Below are positions 34,926 through 43,688 of a DNA stretch of 54,807 bases, piece by piece. The stretch lies in the NCBI GenBank assembly GCA_903935335.1, contig CAIZRG010000043.1, forward strand, positions 1 through 54,807, read 5' to 3'. Each line of letters starts with the position of its first letter. Positions within the stretch are counted from its first letter, which is position 1. Under the pieces are notes generated by a model that had not been told where the DNA came from, did no database searches, and worked only from the letters and a program-made list of their open reading frames with translations. The DNA comes from Oligoflexia bacterium. GTDB taxonomy: Bacteria > Bdellovibrionota > UBA1018. Both the position numbers and the translations under genes were made by a program.

Positions 34926-36385
34926 TGCCACACTATATTTTAAAAACTTTGGGTTGTAAGGCTAATCTTTCAGACAGTCAATTAATCGAGAAAAAGCTCC
35001 AAAATCGAGGTTGGATACCTCAAGAGGGGAGTCATAATCCGATCGATCTTTGTATTATCAACAGTTGTACAGTCACTCATGAAGCAGATCGGCAAACTCG
35101 GAAAATTGCTGCAAAGTTATCTCGAGATCATCCTCAGGCGGTGGTCGTAGTGACTGGCTGTGCAGCTGAGGTTAACCCAGAGGATTTATCTCAGTCTCCT
35201 GGAGTCCATTTCGTGGTGGGGAATCAAAATAAAATAGGACTTGTAGACCAAGTCCTTAAAAAAATTGAAATACAATCTCAAACTCAAATAACTTCGGATA
35301 TCCTTAATCCTAAAATTCTAGGAAAAACAAAAAAATATACAAAACTATTATCCAAACACCCCGACGACCGTGATTGGCCATCAGTAACAGAATCTTTTGA
35401 GATGCCACCTACGTCTCTTATAGGACATAGTTCAAGAACTCGATCTTTTATTAAAATTCAAGAAGGTTGTAACTCTTTTTGTACCTATTGTATTATTCCT
35501 TATGGAAGAGGTCCTTCTCGAAGCTTAAAAATAACTCAAGTAATCCAACAAATTCAACAATTGGTTAACCAAGGAGTTCGAGAAATTGTTTTAACTGGAA
35601 CTAATATTGGAGACTATGGAACTGACTGGAATTCTTTTTCGTGCTTAGAAGACTTGCTTGAAATAATTTTATCTAGTACAAATTTAGAAAGACTAAGATT
35701 AAGTTCACTGGATCCTACTGAGATCAGTTCTCGACTCCTTGATCTCATGAGCAAAAATTCTAGGCTTTGTTCTCATTTTCATATTTCACTACAAAGTCCA
35801 CACAGTCGAGTTCTGAGAACTATGAAGCGCAACTATGGATTTCAAGAGATTCAAGATTGCCTCAAACGAATTTCCAGATTGTCCACTGGCACACCTTCAA
35901 AACCTAATCAAGTTTTTGTAGGAATGGATATCATTACAGGCTTTCCTGGAGAAACAAATGAAGAGTTTGAATGGAGTTATCAAGCTTTAAATTCTTTACC
36001 TTGGAATCGTCTCCATGTTTTTCCTTATAGTGAGCGGGAAGGAACTCCAGCCATAAAAATTCCAGGAGTTGTTCCAAAACTGGTCCGGTTTCAAAGAGCA
36101 AAAAAACTGATTCAACTGAGCTTAAACCGATTAAAAAATGATCATCAAATACTATTAAAAGATCATCTTGAGTCCCAAAGTCCAATTCATGACGTCCTTC
36201 TGGAGCGAAAAGGAGATTCACCCTGGATTTCAGGTTATTCTAAAAATTACTTAAGGGTTTTAATTCGTTCGGAAGGTCAAACTGAAAAAAATCAAGTTGT
36301 TTCAGTTTACCCAATCGATCTGATGATTGATTCAAAAAACCATGATGTAGCTTTTATTGGAAAACTAAAACCCACCAAAGTTTAA
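34925..36385 (+). CDS. mtaB: tRNA (t6A37) methylthiotransferase MtaB
   Basis: The 486-residue protein is a MiaB-family radical-SAM enzyme. The N-terminal UPF0004 cysteines are Cys11, Cys48 and Cys79. The radical-SAM motif is Cys182-x3-Cys186-x2-Cys189 in EGCNSFCTYC, with a C-terminal TRAM-like region. MtaB converts t6A37 to ms2t6A37, so it acts downstream of TsaE. The start is GTG 34925, within the mnmA stop codon (TAGTG). Assignment to MtaB rather than MiaB rests on CKANLSDSQ near the first Cys. Confidence 0.9.
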   Translation: MPHYILKTLGCKANLSDSQLIEKKLQNRGWIPQEGSHNPIDLCIINSCTVTHEADRQTRKIAAKLSRDHPQAVVVVTGCAAEVNPEDLSQSPGVHFVVGNQNKIGLVDQVLKKIEIQSQTQITSDILNPKILGKTKKYTKLLSKHPDDRDWPSVTESFEMPPTSLIGHSSRTRSFIKIQEGCNSFCTYCIIPYGRGPSRSLKITQVIQQIQQLVNQGVREIVLTGTNIGDYGTDWNSFSCLEDLLEIILSSTNLERLRLSSLDPTEISSRLLDLMSKNSRLCSHFHISLQSPHSRVLRTMKRNYGFQEIQDCLKRISRLSTGTPSKPNQVFVGMDIITGFPGETNEEFEWSYQALNSLPWNRLHVFPYSEREGTPAIKIPGVVPKLVRFQRAKKLIQLSLNRLKNDHQILLKDHLESQSPIHDVLLERKGDSPWISGYSKNYLRVLIRSEGQTEKNQVVSVYPIDLMIDSKNHDVAFIGKLKPTKV

Positions 36386-36471
36386 ATTGCTTTTATTTTT
36401 GTAGAGTTACCCTAATTTTGCAAATCATCTAAGATCAAAAAAGAAGAGGAATTCTCCAAAAACAAAATTGG

Positions 36472-36500
36472 TTGACAGTAATTGACTACTATTGTATGAA
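36472..36500 (+). promoter_or_regulatory. Strong sigma70-type promoter for the rnc-era-der operon
   Basis: A perfect TTGACA (36472-36477) lies 17 bp from TATGAA (36495-36500). Predicted transcription starts near 36507, leaving a short leader with AGGAG (36507-36511) before ATG 36523. This rules out the upstream in-frame TTG at 36472, which is the -35 box itself. Confidence 0.7.
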
Positions 36501-36522
36501 ACGGACAGGAGCGCCCTGCGTA

Positions 36523-37248
36523 ATGACACTCGAACGTTTGCAAGAACGACTAAAATATACTTTTGGAGACCGTGCTGTTCTTCTTCAGTCTTTAACGCAT
36601 AAGTCTTTTGGCCATGAGTTCTTTCAGGAAAAACCCATCGCTCTACGGGATAATGAACGTCTGGAGTTTTTGGGAGATGCAATTCTCGATGTTGTAGTAT
36701 CAGATATTCTTTTAGAGTCTTTTCCAAATGCAAATGAAGGGCAACTGTCCAAAATGCGAGCAGCTGTAGTCAATGAAAAAACTTTAGCGCAGCTTGCCAA
36801 ATCTATTTATCTTCAACATTGTATTCGTTTAGGAAAAGGAGAAGCTCAGACTGGAGGAAACGAAAAGGCTTCAATTCTTTCCAGTACTCTTGAAGCACTT
36901 ATTGCAGCGATTTACTTGGATGGTGGATTTAGTGCTGTTTATCCTGTTGTACGGTATATTTTTGCTCCTTTGTTTGAAGAGGAAAGAGAGTTAATGGCAT
37001 TTTATGACCACAAAACGCAGCTTCAAGAAATTATTCAGGCTCACTGGAAGGTAACACCCACTTATCATCTCCTGGAAGCACAAGGTCCAGATCACGCAAA
37101 AATATTTACAATTGAAGTTCGAATGAATGGAAAGACACTCGCTAGCGCTTCAGGATCATCAAAAAAAGATGCTGAGCAAAATGCTGCAAAAACAGCAATT
37201 CTTTCAATAGGATCCAGTATCCATTCGCCCTCGATTGAGGTTGAGTAA
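36523..37248 (+). CDS. rnc: Ribonuclease III
   Basis: I placed the start at ATG 36523 (MTLERLQERLKYTFGD) because the promoter lies in the upstream in-frame codons. The product has 241 residues. The catalytic signature ERLEFLGDAILDVVVSDIL is intact, and the C-terminal dsRBD (about 170-241) has YHLLEAQGPDHAKIF and SGSSKKDAEQNAAKTAI. It processes rRNA precursors and structured mRNAs. It leads the cluster rnc-era-der. Confidence 0.95.
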   Translation: MTLERLQERLKYTFGDRAVLLQSLTHKSFGHEFFQEKPIALRDNERLEFLGDAILDVVVSDILLESFPNANEGQLSKMRAAVVNEKTLAQLAKSIYLQHCIRLGKGEAQTGGNEKASILSSTLEALIAAIYLDGGFSAVYPVVRYIFAPLFEEERELMAFYDHKTQLQEIIQAHWKVTPTYHLLEAQGPDHAKIFTIEVRMNGKTLASASGSSKKDAEQNAAKTAILSIGSSIHSPSIEVE

Positions 37249-37261
37249 AAAATAAATTTTT

Positions 37262-38194
37262 ATGGAAAAATCAGGTTATATTGCAATTATTGGAAGACCT
37301 AACTCTGGAAAATCAACTTTACTAAATTCAGTATTAGGAACTCAACTTTCGATTGTTACCCCAAAAGCTCAAACGACTCGTGATCAAATTTTAGGAATTT
37401 TAACTGAAAAGCAAGGCCAAATTGTATTTATGGATACCCCAGGTATTCATCATGCAAAAGAAGGTGGAATTAATGAATACATGGTTAATGAAGCCAAAAA
37501 GTCGATAGAGTCTCCTCACTTGATTTGGTATATAGTGGATCCTTATTCAGCCTTAAAACATGAACTTGAAGTGATTCAGATTTTAGTAAATTCAAAATCT
37601 CCAATTATTTTAATATTAAATAAAATAGATCTTTTCCGAGAAAGTAAGTCTTTGCTAATTCCAGAAAAGCTTGAGTCAGCTCTTCAGAAAGAATTTTTTA
37701 TTCGAGGTATTTCATTAGTAAGTAGTCAAAAAATTTCTAGTTTTTCTAAAGAGGGAGTTCTGGAGCTTTTACAAATGAGTTGGAATTTTATTCCTGAAGG
37801 ACCTTATTTTTTCCCTGATCTAGAACAAATTTCTAATCGTCCTGTTCGATTTTTCGTTTCTGAGAAAATTAGGGAGCAGCTTTATTTATTATTAGGTCAA
37901 GAGATTCCTTACTCTTGTGCAATTGAAATAGAAAATTTCTCTGAAGATATAAAACCTCTTAGAATTGAAGCAGTCATTCATGTGGAACGAGATTCTCAGA
38001 AGGGTATTGTTATTGGGCAAGGAGGAAAAAAAATTAAAGAAATTGGTCAGGCAGCTAGATTAGAAATCGAAAAATTTTTAGGGGAAAAAATTTTTTTAGG
38101 TCTTAAGGTAAAAGTTTTAAAAGACTGGAGTAAAAATAAAGAGTACCTAAAACGGATGGGCTATAGTGTTTCCAGTCATAGGAGAACTGGATGA
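37262..38194 (+). CDS. era: GTPase Era
   Basis: The 310-residue protein has G1 GRPNSGKST (11-19), G3 DTPGIHH and G4 NKID. A C-terminal KH domain includes IVIGQGGKKIKEIG. Era binds the 3' end of 16S rRNA and helps 30S maturation. No Shine-Dalgarno is visible in the 13-nt gap after rnc. Its stop overlaps the der start by 4 nt. Confidence 0.96.
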   Translation: MEKSGYIAIIGRPNSGKSTLLNSVLGTQLSIVTPKAQTTRDQILGILTEKQGQIVFMDTPGIHHAKEGGINEYMVNEAKKSIESPHLIWYIVDPYSALKHELEVIQILVNSKSPIILILNKIDLFRESKSLLIPEKLESALQKEFFIRGISLVSSQKISSFSKEGVLELLQMSWNFIPEGPYFFPDLEQISNRPVRFFVSEKIREQLYLLLGQEIPYSCAIEIENFSEDIKPLRIEAVIHVERDSQKGIVIGQGGKKIKEIGQAARLEIEKFLGEKIFLGLKVKVLKDWSKNKEYLKRMGYSVSSHRRTG

Positions 38195-39603
38195 AGGAAT
38201 CCTTAAATGTGGTGATTGTAGGTCGCCCAAACGTTGGTAAAAGTACCCTCTTTAATCGACTCATTGAAAAAAGAAAATCAATTGTCCATAACAAGCCAGG
38301 CATTACTCGGGATCGAGTTGAAGCTCAGGTTCAGTGGTGGGTCCAAGGAAAATCCTATCCAATCATTGTAGTAGACACAGGGGGTTTAGGAAGTGAGAAA
38401 TTTTCAGATGAAATTTCTAGGCAAGTTCAAATTGCTCTCAAAGAAGCGGATGTCGTTTTATTCTTATTTGATTCACAGTCAGGTTTAACGCCTTTGGACG
38501 AAGAACTTTTACTTCACTTAAAAAGATCGGGTACCTTTGAAACTGCTCATTTTATAGGTGTGGTCAATAAAGTTGATCATGAAATACATGAAGAGAGAGT
38601 CTCTGACTTTTTTACTTTTGGACTCAATCCCGTACTTACAGTCTCTGCTGAACAAGGAAGAGGGGTTGAAGATCTGAGGAATGCAGTCATTGAAGCTTCA
38701 AAATTATTCTGGGAGACTGGGGGAAAAGCTTTAGATGCTTTTCTTGAAATAGAAAATTTTTCTGAAAGCTCTCAAGCTCAAAATTTCATTCCAAGGATTG
38801 TGATTCTAGGGCGACCAAATGTAGGAAAAAGTACTTTAATCAATGCAATTCTTAAGAAAGAAAGAATGATTACAAGTCCGGTTGCTGGTACAACAGTAGA
38901 TTCCATTGATAGCTTAGTTGAGCTAGACAATAAACCCTTTCTATTTGTAGATACAGCTGGGATTCGGAGAAAAGGTAAGACTAAGCAAGGCATAGAGGTC
39001 TTATCCGTTGTTCAGACCAAAAAAACACTGGATAAAGCCAATTTGGCCATTCTAGTTCTCGATGGGGAGGTTGGAACAAGTGATCAAGACGAAAAGCTAG
39101 GTGGACTGATTGAAGAAGCCGGATGTGCAGTAGTTTTATTAGTGAACAAGTGGGATACTCAGCAAAAAAATATTCACTTTACTCGAGAATTGGCTGCAAA
39201 AAAAATTCGAGATAAAATGGCTTTTTTGAAGTATGCACCCATTGTTTTTGCGAGTGCATTAAAAGGCGATGGATTAAATCATTTAGGCGAACTACTAGAG
39301 GAAATTCTTCATCAAAGAAAACTCAAAATTCCAACCCATGAACTTACAGAATGGGTTAGACAAAAAATGACTGACAATAATCCAAAAAATGCAAAATGTT
39401 ACCTTGCTCATCAGTCAGGAAGAAGTCCTCCAACATTTGTTTGTCATGTGAATGATCCAGATAAAATTCACTTTAGCTTGAGGCGTCATATCATTAACAG
39501 CTTAAGGGAAAGGTGGGGTTTTATGGGAAACCCCGTCAAAATGTTGTTTATCGAGGGTAAAAATCGAAGAAGCTTACCTAAAAAAATGAAGTCTACCAAG
39601 TAA
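38191..39603 (+). CDS. der: Ribosome-biogenesis GTPase Der (EngA)
   Basis: The 470-residue protein has two tandem GTPase domains, each with GRPNVGKST (near residues 10 and 209), DTGG/DTAG switch II motifs and NKVD/NKWD G4 motifs. A KH-like C-terminal domain follows. It supports 50S assembly. The ATGA overlap with era indicates coupled translation. The stop overlaps the 3' end of the convergent outer-membrane protein gene by 11 nt. Confidence 0.97.
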   Translation: MKESLNVVIVGRPNVGKSTLFNRLIEKRKSIVHNKPGITRDRVEAQVQWWVQGKSYPIIVVDTGGLGSEKFSDEISRQVQIALKEADVVLFLFDSQSGLTPLDEELLLHLKRSGTFETAHFIGVVNKVDHEIHEERVSDFFTFGLNPVLTVSAEQGRGVEDLRNAVIEASKLFWETGGKALDAFLEIENFSESSQAQNFIPRIVILGRPNVGKSTLINAILKKERMITSPVAGTTVDSIDSLVELDNKPFLFVDTAGIRRKGKTKQGIEVLSVVQTKKTLDKANLAILVLDGEVGTSDQDEKLGGLIEEAGCAVVLLVNKWDTQQKNIHFTRELAAKKIRDKMAFLKYAPIVFASALKGDGLNHLGELLEEILHQRKLKIPTHELTEWVRQKMTDNNPKNAKCYLAHQSGRSPPTFVCHVNDPDKIHFSLRRHIINSLRERWGFMGNPVKMLFIEGKNRRSLPKKMKSTK

Positions 39604-40396
39604 AGAGAATATTTCCAGTTACTGTATAGAAATTACCTGTAAGATCTTGAAGTCCAGCAGACTGAAAATTAGTCGTATATGTGTCTTTGAAAGTTGCCAT
39701 ATGGGCTTTCCCTTCAATTGCAAAAAAGACTTTTCGAGGAGAAATGGCAAATTCCAAACCTGCCCCAAAGCTAACACCCAGGCTATTATCAAGATCTTGA
39801 GTTTGTTGAGCATTCGAGGTTTGAGTTTTAGAGTAAGATCCTGCTCCTAGTAAAAGGTAGGGATTAGCAAAGCTGATGGGAGCACTTAGGTTTTTCGTTT
39901 CAAAGTAGTATTTTATGTCTATCCCAACCCAAAGCATATTTACATCAACGTGCCCTAAGTTTTGACTTTTTGTGTCAAAATAATGCTGAGCTGTTCGAAA
40001 GCCCATATCCATGGCTACATTAAAATTAAACCAATAATGGAGCTTAAAATCAACGACAGGAAAACCTCCTTGCCACAATGCTCCACGATTTCCATCTAAG
40101 AACTCAAAACCAATTCCGAGACTTACTCCAAAAAATCTTCCAAATTGAAAAAATTTAGCATCTTCTTCTTCTTCACTGGCTTCGTTGAATTCTCCATATT
40201 CAGTAAAAGGGGTAACTGAAAAATCATCTTCTTCAGATTTATTGGCTTTAGATTCTGATGCCTTAGCTTGTGGATCAGATTCTTCTGAGTGAGCTAATGA
40301 TGTATTAAAAATGGATAGAAATAGACTGATAAACAAGAGTCTAGAGTGAAGTCGATTCTGACATATTTTTAAAGGCTGGATATCAAGATGAGTCAT
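39593..40396 (-). CDS. Outer-membrane beta-barrel-like protein
   Basis: The start at 40396 is favoured: it follows GAGGGAG with 9-nt spacing and begins a signal peptide (LLFISLFLSIFNTSLAHS). Earlier in-frame codons to 40549 lack these signs. The mature protein (about 230 residues) opens with an acidic spacer (SEEEDAKFF). It then alternates aromatic/glycine strands such as FGVSLGIGFEFLDG, LLLGAGSYSKT and VSFGAGLEFAISPRK, typical of OmpA/OprF-like eight-strand barrels. The terminal NILFTW is a plausible barrel end. The exact family is unknown. Confidence 0.65.
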   Translation of the reverse strand: MTHLDIQPLKICQNRLHSRLLFISLFLSIFNTSLAHSEESDPQAKASESKANKSEEDDFSVTPFTEYGEFNEASEEEEDAKFFQFGRFFGVSLGIGFEFLDGNRGALWQGGFPVVDFKLHYWFNFNVAMDMGFRTAQHYFDTKSQNLGHVDVNMLWVGIDIKYYFETKNLSAPISFANPYLLLGAGSYSKTQTSNAQQTQDLDNSLGVSFGAGLEFAISPRKVFFAIEGKAHMATFKDTYTTNFQSAGLQDLTGNFYTVTGNILFTW

Positions 40397-40500
40397 GGAT
40401 TGACTCTCCCTCAGAAGTTTATCGGAAAAAGTTAGAAAATACTGATGATAAAGAGAGAAGGTTCTAGAATCTCTGAGATCTTTGTGCGAGAAAGTGGAGT

Positions 40501-41229
40501 ATGGCTTCAAATTATACAAATCATCGAACAACCCTCGATAAAAAGTCATTGAGGAGACCTGACGGTTTTATTTTGACGATTTCTTCTCTGCTTTCCAGCC
40601 TTTTAAAACGATCTAATCTTGTTTACGGCTTCCTTTTAGTGATGATCAGCATAGGGGTAAGTATTGCGTTTTATGTAAATCACTTGGATGCAAAAGCTCA
40701 GTTAGGTAAAAATGCTTTTTTTCAGGCTGAGAAAACTTTTGAAAAGGAATTCAAAACGCAAGAAAGTCTTACTTTTAAAAAAATGGATGTCGATCGTAAA
40801 TTAACTGAATCTATTGAAAAAATAAAACGAATCGATTCAGAGTTTTCTAAGACACGGGCAGCTTTTGAAGCTCGTTTAAAATTAGGAAGCTTGTATTTTG
40901 ATCATGGAGAGTTTGACAAGGCTATTGCTTGGTATAAAAAGGCATTAGACTCAGCACCCAATACATTTGAAAAATCTATTGTACTTTCATCTTTAGGATA
41001 CGCCTATGAAAACTCAGGTAAACCAGCAGAAGCTTTACAGGCGTTTCAAAAGGCTCTTCCACTGGGAGAGAGGAGTTTGAAGGGGGATCTACTCCTAGGA
41101 GTCGCTCGTAACCAAGAGGCACTTCATGATCTTGTTAAAGCCAGGAGCACCTATGATCAGATACTCACGGAACTTCCAAACACCGAATACGCTAAATCCG
41201 CTGAAATCTTCAAAGATCAGCTTCAATAA
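40501..41229 (+). CDS. Membrane-anchored TPR protein, YfgM-like
   Basis: The 242-residue protein has a cytoplasmic N-terminus, one membrane helix (about 43-60, YGFLLVMISIGVSIAFYV), a coiled-coil-like stretch (70-105) and three TPR-like units (about 118-225; ARLKLGSLYFDHGEFDKAIA, SLGYAYENSGKPAEALQAF). The topology and position match YfgM, which is encoded with bamB and der in E. coli; here der, the TPR gene and a BamB-like gene are also neighbours. Function as a SecYEG-associated periplasmic chaperone is inferred from that synteny. Confidence 0.75.
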   Translation: MASNYTNHRTTLDKKSLRRPDGFILTISSLLSSLLKRSNLVYGFLLVMISIGVSIAFYVNHLDAKAQLGKNAFFQAEKTFEKEFKTQESLTFKKMDVDRKLTESIEKIKRIDSEFSKTRAAFEARLKLGSLYFDHGEFDKAIAWYKKALDSAPNTFEKSIVLSSLGYAYENSGKPAEALQAFQKALPLGERSLKGDLLLGVARNQEALHDLVKARSTYDQILTELPNTEYAKSAEIFKDQLQ

Positions 41230-42394
41230 TTTTCTTTTAGGAGTTATTGCACTGAATCTTCTTGGAGTCGGCTGTAGTGGTCCGACCTTGCATTCAGACT
41301 TAAGGGAAGATCTCAAAGTTTTGATTCGTAAGGCTACTCTCTCGACACATGGCCCCTTTGAAATGGGGGACCACGGAACTGAGTATTCAAACCCTGTCGT
41401 TGTTGAAAATGCCATTATTTTTGGAAACCGGAGCGTGGGTTTAGTCTCTTTTTATCCTTCTTTGAATCAGCAACGCTGGGTGCTACCCATTCGGGGCGGA
41501 GTCATGAGTGAGCTTTCTGTTGATCAAAATAATGTTTATTTTGGAGGAGGGGATGGGTTTCTCTACTCAGTAAATTTAGAAAACGGAAAAGTAAATTGGA
41601 GATATGAGATTCGGAACCCAATTATATCAAAACCCACTTTAGCTAAAAATCGAGTTTTTATTACAACTTCCGATGATACCATCTATGCATTTGATGCAGG
41701 GACTGGAAAATGGCTTTGGCATTATAGAAGGCGATCTTCTCAATTAGCTACTATCTTTGGTGCTTCTGAGCCTCTTGTAGATGGGAATGAAGTTTTAGCT
41801 GGCTTAAGCGACGGTTTTTTAGTTGCTTTGTCTTTAGAAGAAGGTCAGCTGAGATGGGAAAGAAAGCTTCATCAAGGAACTAAGTTTACAAATGTGAATG
41901 CTCATCCTGTTTTAGAAAAAGAACTTTTGTATATCCCATCTTATGATGGTGCGCTTTATTGTTTAAAGAGAAATGCTGGAGAAGTGGTTTGGCGATTTGA
42001 TACTGGAGGAAGTAAAAATGTTGTTATTGATGATCAATCCCTCTACCTCCCTGCTTCAAATGGGGTTATTTATTCTTTAGATAAAAATAGTGCAAAGATT
42101 CAATGGAAATTTGAGCTTGACCGAGGAACTCCAACGCAACTAGCACTAACTCCCCAATATGTGATTGTTGGGTCCAGTTATCAATATCTCTATGTTATCG
42201 AAAAGAAGACAGGCAAGGGTCTTTATCGATTCGATGTAGGATATGGAAGTGGGTTTTCTGGTTCTCCTGCCTTTGATCCAGACACTCAAAGACTTTATAT
42301 CCTATCAGCATCTGGAAATCTTTATACTTTTGCACTCAGGCAACCTCCCAAAAAAATCCGGGCGCATGGCAGTTCAGATCCGTACTTGTTTTAG
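41153..42394 (+). CDS. bamB: BamB-like outer-membrane lipoprotein with PQQ-type beta-propeller
   Basis: The product has about 413 residues from ATG 41153; 41126 is another possible start. A lipoprotein signal (NFLLGVIALNLLGVGC) gives the lipid-bearing Cys at codon 41273-41275. The rest is a PQQ-repeat propeller with recurrent 'Y..D..TG...W' blades (YAFDAGTGKWLWHYRR, VNLENGKVNWRYEI, YVIEKKTGKGLYRF). BamB assists BamA in inserting outer-membrane proteins. The 5' end overlaps the TPR gene by 77 nt. The link to YfgM-like and der genes supports the BamB call. Confidence 0.8.
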   Translation: MIRYSRNFQTPNTLNPLKSSKISFNNFLLGVIALNLLGVGCSGPTLHSDLREDLKVLIRKATLSTHGPFEMGDHGTEYSNPVVVENAIIFGNRSVGLVSFYPSLNQQRWVLPIRGGVMSELSVDQNNVYFGGGDGFLYSVNLENGKVNWRYEIRNPIISKPTLAKNRVFITTSDDTIYAFDAGTGKWLWHYRRRSSQLATIFGASEPLVDGNEVLAGLSDGFLVALSLEEGQLRWERKLHQGTKFTNVNAHPVLEKELLYIPSYDGALYCLKRNAGEVVWRFDTGGSKNVVIDDQSLYLPASNGVIYSLDKNSAKIQWKFELDRGTPTQLALTPQYVIVGSSYQYLYVIEKKTGKGLYRFDVGYGSGFSGSPAFDPDTQRLYILSASGNLYTFALRQPPKKIRAHGSSDPYLF

Positions 42395-42443
42395 AATCTT
42401 TTTCCCACGCGTTGAATCGTGAAATTCAGCTACTAACCGAAAG

Positions 42444-43538
42444 TTAGTTTGGATATCTATAGGTCCTCTGATACTGCTTACACAAAATATCTGCTTCCTG
42501 TCGAGCCTGAGCTGTTCCTATGCTGTAATAACCTCTAATGAGGTGATTATAAGTTTCAACCTCAACGACACCTCCATAGCAGCGAATGATCTCAAATATT
42601 CCTCTAGAAAACCTCATATTAAAACTAGAGTAATGAATCACTAATGAGTTCAATTCTTTAAAAGAGGAGTAAAGCACAGAACAGTCAATTGCTTTATGGC
42701 CTAAATTTGAGTAAATTTTAAGAATCAAAAAACAGATTTCTGGATCCCCTTTGATATTATTGTGCACCATATGGTCTACGAGGATTTGAGCTAATTTTTC
42801 TTGACGAGTCTCAGAAAAAAACCTCATAAGTATTTTATAAGACTCTAAATCAAAGATAAGCCTATTGCTCAATAATTCACTAAATATTTTCGAAATTCTA
42901 TATATATTCCAATCAAAATTATATTCTCCAATAAAAATCTCTAGAATTTTTTTAACTAAAATTAAATAATTTTTTTCACTTATTTTCTCAGAAACAAGGA
43001 GTCTTGAAATCTCTATATTTTCTGTGCAGCATTGCATAATTTTTATTAATTCTAGAGCAACAATAATATCTATTTCTGAGAAATAAACTATCATTTCATT
43101 AATATATTTTAACGAATAGTTTGATTGAATGTAGCCTTCTTCTAAGGTATTATTAAGAGCTCTAAGAGCTAATAGAAAAGTTTCTTTATTTCCTCGGACA
43201 TTATTACGAATCATCTCCTCTAATACAAAAACTATACTATGTTTTTCATTAAAACGAGATAAAGACCTAATCACTGAATTATAAAAATTTAAATCTGGAG
43301 TTGCTCCTGCGTCGTGTAGTCTATTTAAAAGAACTAAACTCGCATCAAATTTTTTTTCACTTATAAGGACTAATGCAATATCTTCAGCTTGTTCTAAAAG
43401 ATTGCCTGAACCTATTTCGCCAGCCTGATACTCTTCAAAAAGAAATTCAATTTTTTCCTTTTGGTTAATACCTGCCAATCCAAAATTGTTAAATAAAAAC
43501 AAAAAACCAATAAAAGAATAAAAAAAATGCGTTTTCAT
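42444..43538 (-). CDS. Exported pentatricopeptide-repeat (PPR)-like protein
   Basis: From ATG 43538 the product has 364 residues and begins with a signal peptide (THFFYSFIGFLFLFNNFGLA). An in-frame extension to 43640 would hide this signal. Helical repeats with an exact 35-residue period are visible. One unit (residues 84-118) runs NFYNSVIRSLSRFNEK...VLEEMIRNNV. Another (232-266) runs ESYKILMRFFSETRQEK...LVDHMVHNNI, and the C-terminus has ETYNHLIRGYYSIG. The 'Y..LI......A..V..EM...G' pattern is PPR rather than TPR. PPR proteins bind RNA in organelles and are rare in bacteria. An exported one is odd; its function is unknown. Confidence 0.65.
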   Translation of the reverse strand: MKTHFFYSFIGFLFLFNNFGLAGINQKEKIEFLFEEYQAGEIGSGNLLEQAEDIALVLISEKKFDASLVLLNRLHDAGATPDLNFYNSVIRSLSRFNEKHSIVFVLEEMIRNNVRGNKETFLLALRALNNTLEEGYIQSNYSLKYINEMIVYFSEIDIIVALELIKIMQCCTENIEISRLLVSEKISEKNYLILVKKILEIFIGEYNFDWNIYRISKIFSELLSNRLIFDLESYKILMRFFSETRQEKLAQILVDHMVHNNIKGDPEICFLILKIYSNLGHKAIDCSVLYSSFKELNSLVIHYSSFNMRFSRGIFEIIRCYGGVVEVETYNHLIRGYYSIGTAQARQEADILCKQYQRTYRYPN

Positions 43539-43688
43539 AAAATGAGTAAACCTTTTGTGTGCTTTTTTTTCGTGAACACTACTAAGTACAAATTTATATG
43601 TCAACCTATCTGGAAAGTTAATTAGTAAAGGATCTAGCAAGGATTCGAGGGAAATTGACGATTAGAAAATAAGGTCTGATAATAAATA

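Noticed and set aside
36472..36522. Upstream TTG start for ribonuclease III
   Set aside because: The codon is part of the perfect -35 box TTGACA; the start at 36523 fits the family.
40397..40549. N-terminal extension of the outer-membrane protein
   Set aside because: It would bury the signal peptide, and the start at 40396 has a strong Shine-Dalgarno.
43539..43640. N-terminal extension of the PPR-like protein
   Set aside because: The 34 extra residues precede a clear signal peptide beginning at 43538 and look non-coding.
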